Shown: positions 1 through 8,958, counted from the stretch's first letter. The stretch is 64,000 nt of DNA from Phreatobacter aquaticus (GCF_005160265.1 NZ_CP039865.1:3310828-3374827), one strand, 5' to 3'. Translations and numbers: made by a program. Notes: a model not told the origin generated them from the sequence alone.

Positions 1-194
1 GCCGTCAGTGGCATTTGTGGAGCCGGCTCGCCGCTTACAGTTGCGGGGGCAGCTGCGGACTAGCGCTCATGCCCCGGAGGGGCGCTCGCGCTCACCGCAT
101 TCCCGTGGCCGATCCGTATCCGGAGCGGCCGCCGTCGCGAGGCCGGCAAAATGCGGCGAGAAGGCGGCAGATGTCAATCGGTCGCAGGGCGTGA

Positions 195-234
195 TCCCAA
201 AGAAGAACCCGCTCCCCTGGGCAGGAGAGCGGGT
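195..234 (-). terminator. Rho-independent terminator
   Basis: Inverted repeat ACCCGCTC (207-214) and GAGCGGGT (227-234). Read on the minus strand it is followed by a T-rich run (TTCTTCTTTGG), so it fits termination of the minus-strand metallo-hydrolase gene that stops 36 bases away. In the remaining left edge, 1-194, I recognise no gene or element. Confidence 0.7.
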
Positions 235-269
235 CTGGAGCGATGTCGTTCAGGCGCCAGGGCGCTGGA

Positions 270-1280
270 TCAGATGGCCGGCGTCCACTGCAGCGGCACC
301 AGCTGGTAGCCCGTGCCGTCCTTGACGATGTGGCCGGCTGCCGGGAACGGCGCATGATAGAAATGCACCTGCGTCTTTTCGGTCGCAGCCATGTCGAGCA
401 TGCGGCGGCGGGTCGCCCGCGCCATGTCCGCATCCTGATCGAACACCGCCGACCAGTCGGGATGGCGCACGAACAGGGCCGGATGATTGGTCACATCCGA
501 CATGTTCAGAAGCTTGGCATTGCCGGACGCGATGACAAAGGCCGTGTGGCCCGGCGAATGGCCGAAGGCCGCAACCGAGGTGATGCCCGGCGCCACTTCC
601 ACGCCCGGATTGTACTTCTTCACCTGGGCTTCGATCGGCTTGAACACCCGGCGGACATTCTGGAACGCGCCGCGCATGGCTTCCGGCGCCTGGTTCATAC
701 GCTCGTCCGACATCCAGAACGCCCATTCAGGTGCGGGCACCTGAACCTCGGCATTCGGGAACTGGGCCGTGCCGTCGCGCAGGCGGATGCCGTTGATGTG
801 GTCGCCGTGGAAATGGCTGATGACGACCGTGTCGACCTTGGCGGGGTCGAAGCCGGCGGCCTTGAAATTGGTCATCCAGACCCGCGAGGTCGGCGCGCCG
901 GAATCGCCGTTGCCGGTATCGATCACCACGGTCTTGCCGCCGGTCTGCACCACCAGGGTGTTGAACGGAATCGGCAGGGCGGTGGTCGGCAGGAAGGCCG
1001 CGCTCATCGCCTGCTGGACGGCGGGCAATTGGGCGTTGCGCACGAAGCCTTCCAGCGGGCGCATGGCGAAGCCGTCGTTGATCGCGGTGACGGTGATGCT
1101 GCCGACCTTGTAGCGGTAGAAGCCGGGCGCCTGGGTGGCGGCCGCGGCGGCAGGGGCCGCGGGGGCAGCCGGCGCGGCTGGCGTGGTCTGGGCCTGGGCC
1201 TCGAGGCCTGCGACGAGGGCAGGCGCGGCGAGCGCGGCGGCGCCGGCGGCCAGGGCGTGACGGCGGGAGAGAACGGTCAT
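270..1280 (-). CDS. Exported MBL-fold metallo-hydrolase
   Basis: Protein of 336 residues in the metallo-beta-lactamase superfamily. The zinc signature HFHGDH lies at about residues 156-161, followed by the downstream GHSPGH and SDV motifs expected for the other metal ligands. The N-terminus reads MTVLSRRHALAAGA and is followed by an Ala-rich hydrophobic stretch, a twin-arginine (Tat) signal, so the folded enzyme should act in the periplasm. A Pro/Ala repeat (PAAPAAPAAPAAAAA) links signal and domain. The start at 1280 is chosen because GGAGG lies just upstream; an ATG six codons further out has no such site. Substrate unknown: lactonase, phosphonate or beta-lactam-like esters are all possible in this fold. 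The gene is monocistronic, with its own terminator. Confidence 0.85.
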   Translation of the reverse strand: MTVLSRRHALAAGAAALAAPALVAGLEAQAQTTPAAPAAPAAPAAAAATQAPGFYRYKVGSITVTAINDGFAMRPLEGFVRNAQLPAVQQAMSAAFLPTTALPIPFNTLVVQTGGKTVVIDTGNGDSGAPTSRVWMTNFKAAGFDPAKVDTVVISHFHGDHINGIRLRDGTAQFPNAEVQVPAPEWAFWMSDERMNQAPEAMRGAFQNVRRVFKPIEAQVKKYNPGVEVAPGITSVAAFGHSPGHTAFVIASGNAKLLNMSDVTNHPALFVRHPDWSAVFDQDADMARATRRRMLDMAATEKTQVHFYHAPFPAAGHIVKDGTGYQLVPLQWTPAI

Positions 1281-1442
1281 GGAAGCCTCCGGGTGCACGG
1301 CAGGCAGGGCCTGCCGAAAGAATTGTTGGCGACGCTGTTACGAGCGCAAGCGGCTGGGAGATTGCGACGAACCCCGCCCGCTGTCCCTATCCGTAACGGC
1401 ACGTAACGCAGTTGTGAATATGCGCCGGGAAAGGCGAAAAAA

Positions 1443-1517
1443 TGGTGCCGGCGGAGAGGATCGAACTCCCGACCTTCGGTTTACAAAACCGCTGCACTAC
1501 CGCTGTGCTACGCCGGC
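1443..1517 (-). tRNA. tRNA-Thr (TGT anticodon)
   Basis: On the minus strand the acceptor arm GCCGGCG pairs with CGCCGGC, followed by discriminator A and an encoded CCA (1443-1445). The anticodon loop reads TTTGTAA, giving anticodon TGT, and the T arm GGGAGTTCGATCCTCTC is standard. The 27:43 pair of the anticodon stem looks mismatched (G-A); from memory this is seen in related alphaproteobacterial tRNA-Thr genes. The 215 bases between this gene and the next terminator hold nothing I recognise. Confidence 0.93.
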
Positions 1518-1721
1518 CCTGCGACACTGAAAGCCAGTGTCACGTCGGTATCCGTCAGGACCAGGCGCGGGATGCGCGCAGGATGCGGACGGCCTATCAG
1601 GCTCCAGTCCACCGTTCGTCGTCTGCGCGACATGCGGCGTGGCCCTCAGCCCATCGCCTAGCAATGGCAGCCGCCCGATGCAAGAGCACAGGGGCGCGAT
1701 GCCGGTCCATCCCTCGGTCTG

Positions 1722-1759
1722 AGGACAAAAGAAAAGCGCCGGGGCGAACCCCGGCGCTT
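1722..1759 (-). terminator. Rho-independent terminator
   Basis: Perfect 11-bp stem AAGCGCCGGGG (1734-1744) and CCCCGGCGCTT (1749-1759) around loop CGAA, with TTTTCTTTTGTC following on the minus strand. It ends the small secreted-protein gene. The stem is almost the same sequence as the terminator at 2275-2302. Confidence 0.9.
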
Positions 1760-1788
1760 CGTTGTGTCAGGCCTGTGGGCCTGGGAGT

Positions 1789-2028
1789 TCAGCTGCCGAA
1801 GCCGTTACCCTGCGGCCACTCGGCCTGATAACCGGACTGGCTGGCCGGTGCGGCCGGACGCGACACGTTGCGCAGCGTGAATTCGCGCGGCGACGACACG
1901 TTGGTCACGGCCTGTTCGGCAGTGACCGGGCTCGAGAAGCTGCCGGCTTCCTGGGCCATGGCGGCCGAGCCGAGGGCGAGGGGAGCAAGCAGCGAGGCAG
2001 CAAGGATGATCTTCTTCATGGTCGTCAT
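1789..2028 (-). CDS. Small secreted protein, unknown function
   Basis: A 79-residue protein beginning MTTMKKIILAASLL, with a hydrophobic core and an AMAQ cleavage site, so a Sec signal peptide leaves a mature chain of roughly 50 residues. The mature part is rich in Ser, Pro and Gln (for example VTAEQAVTNVSSP) and has no cysteines or recognisable domain. A start at 2019 (MKKII) is equally possible. The gene has its own terminator and an AT-richer upstream stretch (about 2120-2220), so it looks like a separate small transcription unit. I do not recognise the family. Confidence 0.7.
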   Translation of the reverse strand: MTTMKKIILAASLLAPLALGSAAMAQEAGSFSSPVTAEQAVTNVSSPREFTLRNVSRPAAPASQSGYQAEWPQGNGFGS

Positions 2029-2263
2029 TCCATCTTCAAAACCGGCGCGGGAGGGACACTGGCTGGCCGGGGACTTTGAGTTCGGTGTCGGCGGGAGGTG
2101 TCCGCCGTCGACGTCCCTGAGATGGACCTCTCTTCGATCACATGCCAATCACGAAAATGAGAAAATGCAAGCAAATGAGACGTTAAAGGATTGCGGAATT
2201 GCACAATCGCACGGATGTGATCATTGATCGCGCCGCCGTGAAGCGCTGAGCACTGGCGGTGTC

Positions 2264-2302
2264 TGACAAAAAGAAAGCGCCGGGGGAGGGCCCCCGGCGC
2301 TT
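2264..2302 (-). terminator. Rho-independent terminator
   Basis: 12-bp stem AAGCGCCGGGGG (2275-2286) and CCCCCGGCGCTT (2291-2302), loop AGGG, then TTTCTTTTTGTC on the minus strand. It follows the stop codon of the MHS transporter gene by 25 bases. Confidence 0.92.
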
Positions 2303-2327
2303 GTGGTCTTCGGATCGGAGATGGCGC

Positions 2328-4007
2328 TTACTTGTTGCCGTCGTAGGTGAAGATGTCGCGATCCTTGGTCTCGGGCACGAACAGGAGGCCGATGACGAAG
2401 GTCATCATGGCGATCACGATCGGGTACCAGAGGCCGTAGTAGATGTCGCCGGTTGCGGCCACCATGGCGAAGGAGGTGGCCGGCAGCAGGCCGCCGAACC
2501 AGCCGTTGCCGATATGGTAGGGCAGCGACATGGCGGTGTAGCGGATGCGGGTGGGGAACAGTTCCACCAGCGCCGCGGCGATCGGGCCGTAGACCATCGT
2601 CACGTAGATGACGAGGACCGTCAGGATGCCGATGATCCACAGCGAGCGGCCGCTGAACAGGGCGGAGAAGAAGCCGTTGACCTTGATGATCTGGGCATCG
2701 CCCGGAGCCGGGTAGCCGGCGGCCTGGGTGGCGCGACCGAGATTGGCGGCAAACTGCGCGTCGATCGCGATCGGCGTGCCGTTGACCGTGACGGCTGCGG
2801 CGGAACCCGCCGGGCCATTGGCGAAGTCATACTTGATGGCGGCATTGGCGAGCGCCACGCGGGACACGTCGCAAGGTGCGGTGAACACGCGGGTACCAAC
2901 CGGGTTGAACACGTTGCCGCAGCCGGCCGGATCGGCGGTGAGCACCACCTTCACCGTGTCATGCGCCTTGGCGAGCGTCGGGTTGGCTGCCTTGGTGAGG
3001 GCACCGAACAGCGGGAAGAAGGTGACGGCGGCGATAAGGCAGCCGGCGAGGATGATCGGCTTGCGGCCGATCTTGTCGGACAGTGCACCGAACACGATGA
3101 AGAAGCCGGTGCCGAGGATCAGCGACCATGCGATCAGCACGTTGGCGGTGAACAGGTCGACCTTAAGGATGCTCTGCAAGAAGAACAGCGCGTAGAACTG
3201 GCCGGTGTACCAGACCACGGCCTGGCCGGCGGTGAGGCCGAACAGCGCGAGCAGCGCGATCTTGGCGTTCTTCCACTGACCGAAGGCTTCCGACAGCGGC
3301 GCCTTCGAGCCGGTGCCCTCGGCCTTCATCTTCTGGAAGGCCGGGCTCTCGTTCATCTGGAGACGGATCCAGACGGAGATGGCGAGCAGGAAGATCGACA
3401 GGAGGAACGGAATGCGCCAGCCCCAGGAAGCAAATTCCGCTTCGCCGAGATAGAGGCGGATGGTCAGGATGACCAGCAGCGAGAGAAGCAGGCCGACGGT
3501 GGCCGTCGTCTGGATCCATGACGTGTAGAAGCCGCGGCGGCCGGCAGGGGCGTGCTCGGCAACGTAGACGGCAGCGCCGCCATATTCACCACCGAGAGCC
3601 AGACCCTGAAGCATGCGCAGAGCGATCAGGATGACGGGCGCGAGCCAGCCGATGGTGGCATAGGAGGGCAACAGGCCGACCAGGAAGGTCGAGGTGCCCA
3701 TGATCAGGATGGTGACGAGGAAGGTGTACTTGCGGCCAACCATGTCGCCAAGGCGGCCGAACACCAGAGCGCCGAAAGGGCGGACCAGGAAGCCGGCGGC
3801 GAAGGCCAGCAGCGCGAAGATGGCGCGGGTATTGGTATCGAACGGCGCGAAGAACTGGGCGCCGATCATCGCGGCCAGCGAGCCGTAGAGATAGAAGTCA
3901 TACCATTCGAAGACGGTACCGAGGGAAGAGGCGAGAATCACCCGCTTCTCTTCCGGCGACATGGGGCGAGGCGCTGCTGCAGCTCCCGCAGATGAGCTCA
4001 TTGACAT
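2328..4007 (-). CDS. MFS transporter, MHS family, periplasmic insert
   Basis: A 559-residue inner-membrane proton symporter of the metabolite:H+ symporter (MHS) branch of the major facilitator superfamily (relatives KgtP, ProP, ShiA). Typical features are FEWYDFYLYG in helix 1, GRLGDMVGRK after helix 2, LALGGEYGGA in helix 4 and SDKIGRKP after helix 8. Between helices 9 and 10, where MHS proteins usually have a short loop, there is an insert of about 110 residues with two cysteines (AGCGNVF and TAPCDVS), predicted periplasmic and possibly disulfide-linked. The ligand is unknown; organic acids or betaines are usual for the family. AAGGA lies before the start. The next gene upstream is a close paralogue on the same strand, with its own terminator between them. 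Confidence 0.9.
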   Translation of the reverse strand: MSMSSSAGAAAAPRPMSPEEKRVILASSLGTVFEWYDFYLYGSLAAMIGAQFFAPFDTNTRAIFALLAFAAGFLVRPFGALVFGRLGDMVGRKYTFLVTILIMGTSTFLVGLLPSYATIGWLAPVILIALRMLQGLALGGEYGGAAVYVAEHAPAGRRGFYTSWIQTTATVGLLLSLLVILTIRLYLGEAEFASWGWRIPFLLSIFLLAISVWIRLQMNESPAFQKMKAEGTGSKAPLSEAFGQWKNAKIALLALFGLTAGQAVVWYTGQFYALFFLQSILKVDLFTANVLIAWSLILGTGFFIVFGALSDKIGRKPIILAGCLIAAVTFFPLFGALTKAANPTLAKAHDTVKVVLTADPAGCGNVFNPVGTRVFTAPCDVSRVALANAAIKYDFANGPAGSAAAVTVNGTPIAIDAQFAANLGRATQAAGYPAPGDAQIIKVNGFFSALFSGRSLWIIGILTVLVIYVTMVYGPIAAALVELFPTRIRYTAMSLPYHIGNGWFGGLLPATSFAMVAATGDIYYGLWYPIVIAMMTFVIGLLFVPETKDRDIFTYDGNK

Positions 4008-4184
4008 GGGTCTTATCCTTCCTTGGGCCCAGAACGCGTGCCCCGCCTGATGGGGAGCCGCTGTTGTTGCTTTTGGTCGCGATCCAGTCGTGATTGCGAC
4101 GAGTTGTCACGGATATTCCAGTGAAGCGGTGATGTCGCTTGGACAAACGTCGATAAGACTTTTGTCGCATGGCCACCGACCCGG

Positions 4185-4223
4185 CAAAGAAAACGCCGTT
4201 CGACCGGGGCGCGGTCGAACGGC
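4185..4223 (-). terminator. Rho-independent terminator
   Basis: 11-bp stem GCCGTTCGACC (4195-4205) and GGTCGAACGGC (4213-4223), followed on the minus strand by GTTTTCTTTGCC. It separates the two tandem MHS transporter genes into independent transcripts. The remaining gap up to 4287 is plain. Confidence 0.88.
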
Positions 4224-4287
4224 GGAGAGGTTTGGGCATGCGGAAGTGGGTGGCCTCGCCCTTTGGGATAGACGAGGCCGCCGGTCG

Positions 4288-6006
4288 TCAGGTCCGGTCG
4301 TTGTCGGAGAAGATGTCCTTGTCCTTGTTTTCGGGCACGAACAACACGCCGATGACAACCGTCATCATCGCGATCACGATCGGATACCAGAGGCCGAAAT
4401 AGATGTTTCCGGACTGGGCGATCATGGCGAAGGCGGTCGCCGGCATGAGCCCACCGAACCAGCCATTGCCGATATGGTAGGGCAGGGACATGCCGGTATA
4501 GCGGATACGCGTGGGGAACAGTTCGACCAGGGCCGCGGCGATCGGGCCGTAGACCATGGTCACCAGAACCACGAGATAGGTGAGCACGAGGACCAGCGGA
4601 AAGACCTGCTTGTTGAAGAGGTCGAAGAAGTGATTCATCCGCACGGTTGTCGGGTTGGCGGCCCCGGGCGGGGGATAGCCATTGGCCGCGAGCGCCGCAT
4701 TCACGGTGCGCGTGAATTCGGCCGGCACGGTGCGCGCGGCATCGCCGCTCAGCGATCCGGCATCATAGGCGGTCACTTCGGTCGAACCGATGCGGATCTT
4801 GGTGATCGCGCCCTTCGGCGCATTCTCGACCGTGTAGTTCACCGAGGAGCGGGCAAGCTGCGCCTTGGCGATGTCGCAGGACGAGGTGAACCGGGCCGTT
4901 CCCGTCGGGTTGAACTGGAACGAGCACTGGTCCTTGTCTGCGACCACGACGACATTGGTCTTCTCATGGGCGGCGTGCAGGGCCGGATTGGCCGTGGCCG
5001 TGATGAACTTGAAGACCGGGAAATAGGTCGCCGCGGCCAGGATGCAGCCGGCGAGGATGATCGGCTTGCGGCCGATGCGGTCGGACAGCGAGCCGAACAC
5101 GATGAAGCCGCCGGTGCCGAGGATGAGCGACCAGGCGATCAGCACATTGGCCGTGTACATGTCGACGCGCAGGATCGATTGCAGGAAGAACAGCGCGTAG
5201 AACTGGCCCGTGTACCAGACGACAGCCTGGCCGGCGACGAGGCCGAGCAGGGCGATGACCGCGAATTTCGCGTTCTTCCACTGGCCGAAGGCTTCCGAAA
5301 GCGGCGCCTTGGACTGGGTGCCTTCCGACTTCATCTTCTGGAAGGCCGGGCTCTCTTCCATCTGCAGCCGGATATAGAGCGAAATGCCGAGCAGGAAGAT
5401 CGAGAGCAGGAACGGCACGCGCCAACCCCAGGCGGCGAAGGCTGCCTCGCCGGTCCACGAGCGAACGGCCAGGATCACCATCAGCGACAGCAGCAGGCCG
5501 AGCGTCGCGGTGGTCTGAATCCAGGACGTGTAGTAGCCGCGGCGGTTGTTGGGCGCGTGTTCCGCCACATAGACGACGGCGCCGCCATATTCGCCGCCCA
5601 GCGCCAGACCCTGCAGCATGCGCAGGATGATGAGCGTGACCGGAGCGATCCAGCCGATCGTCTCATAGCTGGGCAGCAGGCCGACCACGAAGGTCGAGAT
5701 GCCCATGATGAGGATGGTCATCAGGAACGTGTATTTCCGGCCAACGATATCGCCAAGTCGTCCAAAGAAAAGCGCGCCGAACGGCCGAACCAGGAAGCCG
5801 GCCGCGAATGCCAGAAGCGCAAACACATTGCGCGTCGCTTCGGGGAATGATGAGAAAAATTGTGCGCCGATAATGGCTGCGAGAGATCCGTAAAGATAGA
5901 AATCATACCATTCAAAAATAGTACCCGCCGAGGAGGCCAGGATAACCTTGCGCTCCTCCTTGGTCATGGGTCGTCTGCGTTCGGCAATCACTGTCGTTGA
6001 CGTCAT
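4288..6006 (-). CDS. MFS transporter, MHS family, paralogue of 2328-4007
   Basis: A 572-residue MHS-type proton symporter, clearly homologous along its whole length to the downstream gene (shared FEWYDFYLYG, LALGGEYGG, GQAVVWYTGQFYALFF, MVYGPIAAALVELFP). It carries the same enlarged loop between helices 9 and 10, also with a cysteine pair (DQCSFQF and TSSCDIA), but the insert sequence has diverged much more than the membrane helices. That suggests the insert was present before duplication and has since drifted or specialised. The start at 6006 follows a strong GGAGGG; an upstream in-frame ATG at 6057 lacks one. The ligand is unknown. Confidence 0.9.
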   Translation of the reverse strand: MTSTTVIAERRRPMTKEERKVILASSAGTIFEWYDFYLYGSLAAIIGAQFFSSFPEATRNVFALLAFAAGFLVRPFGALFFGRLGDIVGRKYTFLMTILIMGISTFVVGLLPSYETIGWIAPVTLIILRMLQGLALGGEYGGAVVYVAEHAPNNRRGYYTSWIQTTATLGLLLSLMVILAVRSWTGEAAFAAWGWRVPFLLSIFLLGISLYIRLQMEESPAFQKMKSEGTQSKAPLSEAFGQWKNAKFAVIALLGLVAGQAVVWYTGQFYALFFLQSILRVDMYTANVLIAWSLILGTGGFIVFGSLSDRIGRKPIILAGCILAAATYFPVFKFITATANPALHAAHEKTNVVVVADKDQCSFQFNPTGTARFTSSCDIAKAQLARSSVNYTVENAPKGAITKIRIGSTEVTAYDAGSLSGDAARTVPAEFTRTVNAALAANGYPPPGAANPTTVRMNHFFDLFNKQVFPLVLVLTYLVVLVTMVYGPIAAALVELFPTRIRYTGMSLPYHIGNGWFGGLMPATAFAMIAQSGNIYFGLWYPIVIAMMTVVIGVLFVPENKDKDIFSDNDRT

Positions 6007-6451
6007 GGCTGTTCCCTCCAGAGCCGTTGCGCCCTTTGATCGCTCGTCAGTTGGCAATCTTCAGGTACGTAAGGGTATCTGCGTATTTAAGAAAAGCGTC
6101 GCTGACAAGTGAAGTGCAATGTCCGGGTTGTTGTGCCGGTGGACCGCGATAAAATTTGAAAAATCCGAGATTTCAATCTGATATGACGTCGCAATGTGGC
6201 ACAATGTCGCAAATATACTGGACGTTGCAGTGGCGCGGCAGCTCGTCGCGCTACTTTTGTCTTAATGACACATGCATCATGTGAAAAACGAGGCCGCCGC
6301 CCCGTCATGCCGTTCGTCCCAACTCCAGCTGGGCGCGAGAATTCACCCTGTTGGCGAATGGCGGCACAGGTGGCGGCCCTGGCGCTTCTCGCAGACCCCG
6401 GTTCCGCCTAGGGTGAGTTGAATGTGATCAGCCGATTGGCAGGGAGATGTC
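6007..6451. promoter_or_regulatory. Divergent promoter region with repeated GTCGCAA
   Basis: This 445-base gap lies between the MHS transporter (minus strand) and a secreted protein gene (plus strand). The part from 6060 to 6260 is clearly AT-richer than its surroundings. It contains the direct repeat GTCGCAA at 6188-6194 and 6206-6212 flanking the small dyad TGTGGCACA (6195-6203). The same 7-mer occurs inverted (TTGCGAC, 4094-4100) upstream of the other MHS transporter. No coding region or RNA gene is recognisable here. A regulator shared by the two transporters is inference only. Confidence 0.4.
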
Positions 6452-6892
6452 ATGACCCCCCGCATGTTTGCAAGCGCGATGGTGCTGGCGGCCAGTCTGG
6501 CATCCGCCGTCGATGCCTCAGCCGAGACCTTCCGGCAGAACGAGATCGGCTATCGGGTGCGGCCGGACGGCACCGTCGTGGTTCATCGGAGCGAATGCCG
6601 GGGCTGCATCGTCTATCGCCGCGAGCGGGCAGGGCCGACCTTCATACCGCGACCGGTTGTCGACTATCGCCAGTCGCTGCCGGTCTACCAGCCGCCGATC
6701 TACGCCCATCCGCCCCAGGTGACGCCGGTCGACCGCCGCCGCCAGCGCTCGGGCGCCTATGCGGTCACCGGCACGCCGGGCTACCGCTATCAGCACGAGC
6801 CGCTGCGCCAGCAGCCGGCCTGGTATCCGGGCGGCGGGTCGGATGCCCGCGTCATCCGGCTGACCGATCCGCCGGGGCCGCGCCGTCCCTGA
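6452..6892 (+). CDS. Secreted basic protein, unknown function
   Basis: A 146-residue protein with a Sec signal peptide (MTPRMFASAMVLAASLASA). The mature part is rich in Arg, Pro and Tyr, with a single cysteine pair in SECRGCIVY near residues 47-53 and a proline-rich second half (PVYQPPIYAHPPQ). No domain is recognised. GGGAGA lies six bases before the start. The stop codon abuts the stop codon of the opposing rlmB gene with no intervening base, so the two transcripts must overlap. Cell-envelope location is likely; function is unknown. Confidence 0.75.
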   Translation: MTPRMFASAMVLAASLASAVDASAETFRQNEIGYRVRPDGTVVVHRSECRGCIVYRRERAGPTFIPRPVVDYRQSLPVYQPPIYAHPPQVTPVDRRRQRSGAYAVTGTPGYRYQHEPLRQQPAWYPGGGSDARVIRLTDPPGPRRP

Positions 6893-7726
6893 TCAGCTTC
6901 TGAGGCCCAGCCGCGTGGTGACCGCATAAAGCGAGAGCGCGGCCGCGTTCGACACGTTGAGGCTCTTGATCACGCCGGGCATGTCGATGCGCGCCAGCAC
7001 GTCGCAGGTATCGCGCGTCAGCTGCCTCAGGCCCTTGCCCTCGGCGCCCAGAACCAGCGCCACCGGCTCGCGCAGCTTGATCTGGTCGAGATCGGCATCG
7101 CCTTCGCTGTCCAGCCCGACCAGCAGGAAGCCGCGTTCGCGCAGCTCCAGCATGGCGCGCGACAGGTTCTGCACCATCACGAAGGGCACATGTTCAAGAC
7201 CACCGGAGGCGCTCTTCGCCAGCACGCCGGTTGCTTCCGGCGAGTGACGGTTGGTGGTGACGATCGCCTTGACGCCGAAAGCGGCGGCCGAGCGCACGAT
7301 GGCGCCGACATTGTGGGGGTCTGTGATCTGGTCGAGCAGCAGCAGCACGCCCTCGGCCGGCATCTCCGAGACATCCGGCGCGTCCAGCGCGTCGGCTTCG
7401 GCATAGAGGCCCTGATGCACGGCATCGGGGGTGGCTGCGAGTTTGCGGTCGATCTCTCGCACCGAGACGATGGTCGGCTCGGCCGCGATGCCCTCTTCCT
7501 CGAGCCGCTTGGCGCCATTCTCGGTCGCCAGCAGGACGCGAATCCGCCGCTTGCCGTTGCGCAGCGCCTCGGAGACGGTGTGCCAGCCATAGAGCAGCAC
7601 GGTACCGGTCTCGAAATCGGGAGCGGCTTCGCGCAGCACGCGGCCGCCCCGGCCCTTGAACGGGCGGCCAGGCCGCGAAAACGGTTTGAAGGGCTTCTTG
7701 CCAGCCCGTGGAGGCGTGTTCGACAT
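6893..7726 (-). CDS. rlmB: 23S rRNA (guanosine-2'-O-)-methyltransferase RlmB
   Basis: A 277-residue SpoU/TrmH-family methyltransferase, which uses S-adenosylmethionine to methylate the ribose of a conserved guanosine (G2251 in E. coli numbering) in 23S rRNA. The three SPOUT motifs are present: NVGAIVRSAAAFG, LVLGAEGKGLRQL and MPGVIKSLNVSNAAAL, the last forming the knotted SAM site. An N-terminal substrate-binding domain (LYGWHTVSEALRNGKR) precedes it, and a basic Pro/Arg/Gly-rich tail forms the first 35 residues. The start at 7726 is chosen for its GAAGAGG site; two in-frame ATGs upstream lack one. The closely related TrmH function (tRNA Gm18) is less likely given the N-terminal domain. Confidence 0.9.
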   Translation of the reverse strand: MSNTPPRAGKKPFKPFSRPGRPFKGRGGRVLREAAPDFETGTVLLYGWHTVSEALRNGKRRIRVLLATENGAKRLEEEGIAAEPTIVSVREIDRKLAATPDAVHQGLYAEADALDAPDVSEMPAEGVLLLLDQITDPHNVGAIVRSAAAFGVKAIVTTNRHSPEATGVLAKSASGGLEHVPFVMVQNLSRAMLELRERGFLLVGLDSEGDADLDQIKLREPVALVLGAEGKGLRQLTRDTCDVLARIDMPGVIKSLNVSNAAALSLYAVTTRLGLRS

Positions 7727-7878
7727 GCGCCCTCTTCCCATGACGCGGCCACCCACGCAATCGGGTTTTGCCGTGTCGCGCGCGCCAAATGACGGCTTTC
7801 CCCGTTTGACGGTTGACAGGGCAGGGACCCGTCCCTATCAAGCGCGCCTCACCTGCGGCCAGTTCGCGGGTCTGGGAC

Positions 7879-7963
7879 GGGGGAATGTCCCGAGCGGCAA
7901 AGGGGGCGGACTGTAAATCCGCTGGCTACGCCTTCGTAGGTTCGAGTCCTACTTCCCCCACCA
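7879..7963 (+). tRNA. tRNA-Tyr (GTA anticodon)
   Basis: An 85-base class II tRNA with a long variable arm. The acceptor GGGGGAA (7879-7885) pairs with TTCCCCC (7953-7959), followed by discriminator A and an encoded CCA. Anticodon GTA is at 7913-7915 in GGACTGTAAATCC. It stands alone, divergent from rlmB and upstream of the IclR gene. Confidence 0.96.
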
Positions 7964-8076
7964 CCAATTCACGTCAGCTTCGATGCCGATCATGACGCCG
8001 CAATGTCCGGCGCGTGACGGCGTCGGCGCACTTTCCGCTGGCGCGGCCGGGCCTTTGCCCTTAATCCCTTGATCTC

Positions 8077-8958
8077 ATGAAGAAACAGCCGACAGAGGGC
8101 CGTGGCGTCCAGTCGATCGAGGTGGGGGGGCGTCTGCTCACCGCCATGGTCGAGCTTGCCCGGCCGGCCATGCTGCGCGACCTCGCCGCCATGGCCAATG
8201 TCACCTCCGCCCAGGCGCACGCCTACCTCGTCAGCTTCCGCAAGATGGGCCTGGTCGAGCAGGACGCGGTCAGCGGGCGCTACATGCTCGGGCCTTTCGC
8301 GCTGCAGCTCGGCCTGTCACGCATGCGCAGCCACGTGCCTCTGCACATGGCGGCCCGCGCCGCCGAGGATCTCGCCGCCGAAACCGGGCTCATGGTGACG
8401 ATTTCAGTCTGGGGATCGCACGGGCCGACCATCATCCAGGTGGAGGAATCGGTTCAGCCGATCCATGTGAACCTGCGCGCCGGCACCAATTACACTGTCA
8501 CGGGCACGGCGACCGGGCGGCTCTTTGCGGCGCTTCTGCCGGAGCGGATGACAAAGCCGCTGGTCGACCGCGAGATATCGGCTGCCGGCAACAGCCGCCG
8601 CATCGGCACGGCCCGGTCCAGCCGCGATGTCGCCGCCGATCTCGCTGAGATTCGCGCCCGCGGTTACGCCGTAACGGAGGGCGTGCCGGTGCCCGGCATC
8701 AATGCCGTCAGCGCACCGGTCTTCGACCATAGCGGCCAGGTCCAGTTCGTTATCACGGTGATCGGGCCGGACGAGGCCCTGGCGATCGACGAGGCGAGCC
8801 CGCAGCCCGCGTTCGTGCTGGCCTTCGCCGAGCGGCTGTCCGCCAATCTCGGCTATCGGGCCGAGACCGAGGCGCCGGATGGCACGATCCCGCTGCGTCG
8901 CAACGGCGCCGCCGATCTGGAAAGCCGGTCGCCGCGCCGCCGCAGCGGCCGCTCCTGA
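8077..8958 (+). CDS. IclR-family transcriptional regulator
   Basis: A 293-residue one-component regulator. The N-terminal winged helix-turn-helix (about residues 10-75, LARPAMLRDLAAMANVTSAQ) is followed by the GAF-like IclR effector domain (about 80-260, including GTATGRLFAALLPE and EIRARGYAVTEG), which binds small organic acids or aromatics in this family. The C-terminus is a basic Arg/Ser tail (SRSPRRRSGRS). It ends four bases before the convergent livF stop. The adjacent Liv-type importer and the catabolic operon beyond it are the natural targets, but that is inference. The Shine-Dalgarno is weak, so the start is less certain. Confidence 0.87.
   Translation: MKKQPTEGRGVQSIEVGGRLLTAMVELARPAMLRDLAAMANVTSAQAHAYLVSFRKMGLVEQDAVSGRYMLGPFALQLGLSRMRSHVPLHMAARAAEDLAAETGLMVTISVWGSHGPTIIQVEESVQPIHVNLRAGTNYTVTGTATGRLFAALLPERMTKPLVDREISAAGNSRRIGTARSSRDVAADLAEIRARGYAVTEGVPVPGINAVSAPVFDHSGQVQFVITVIGPDEALAIDEASPQPAFVLAFAERLSANLGYRAETEAPDGTIPLRRNGAADLESRSPRRRSGRS

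Noticed and set aside
2259-3521. Long plus-strand frames over the MHS transporters (also 4090-5850)
   Set aside because: Charged low-complexity products (many Gly, Glu, Asp, His, Arg) opposite clear membrane proteins; not genes.
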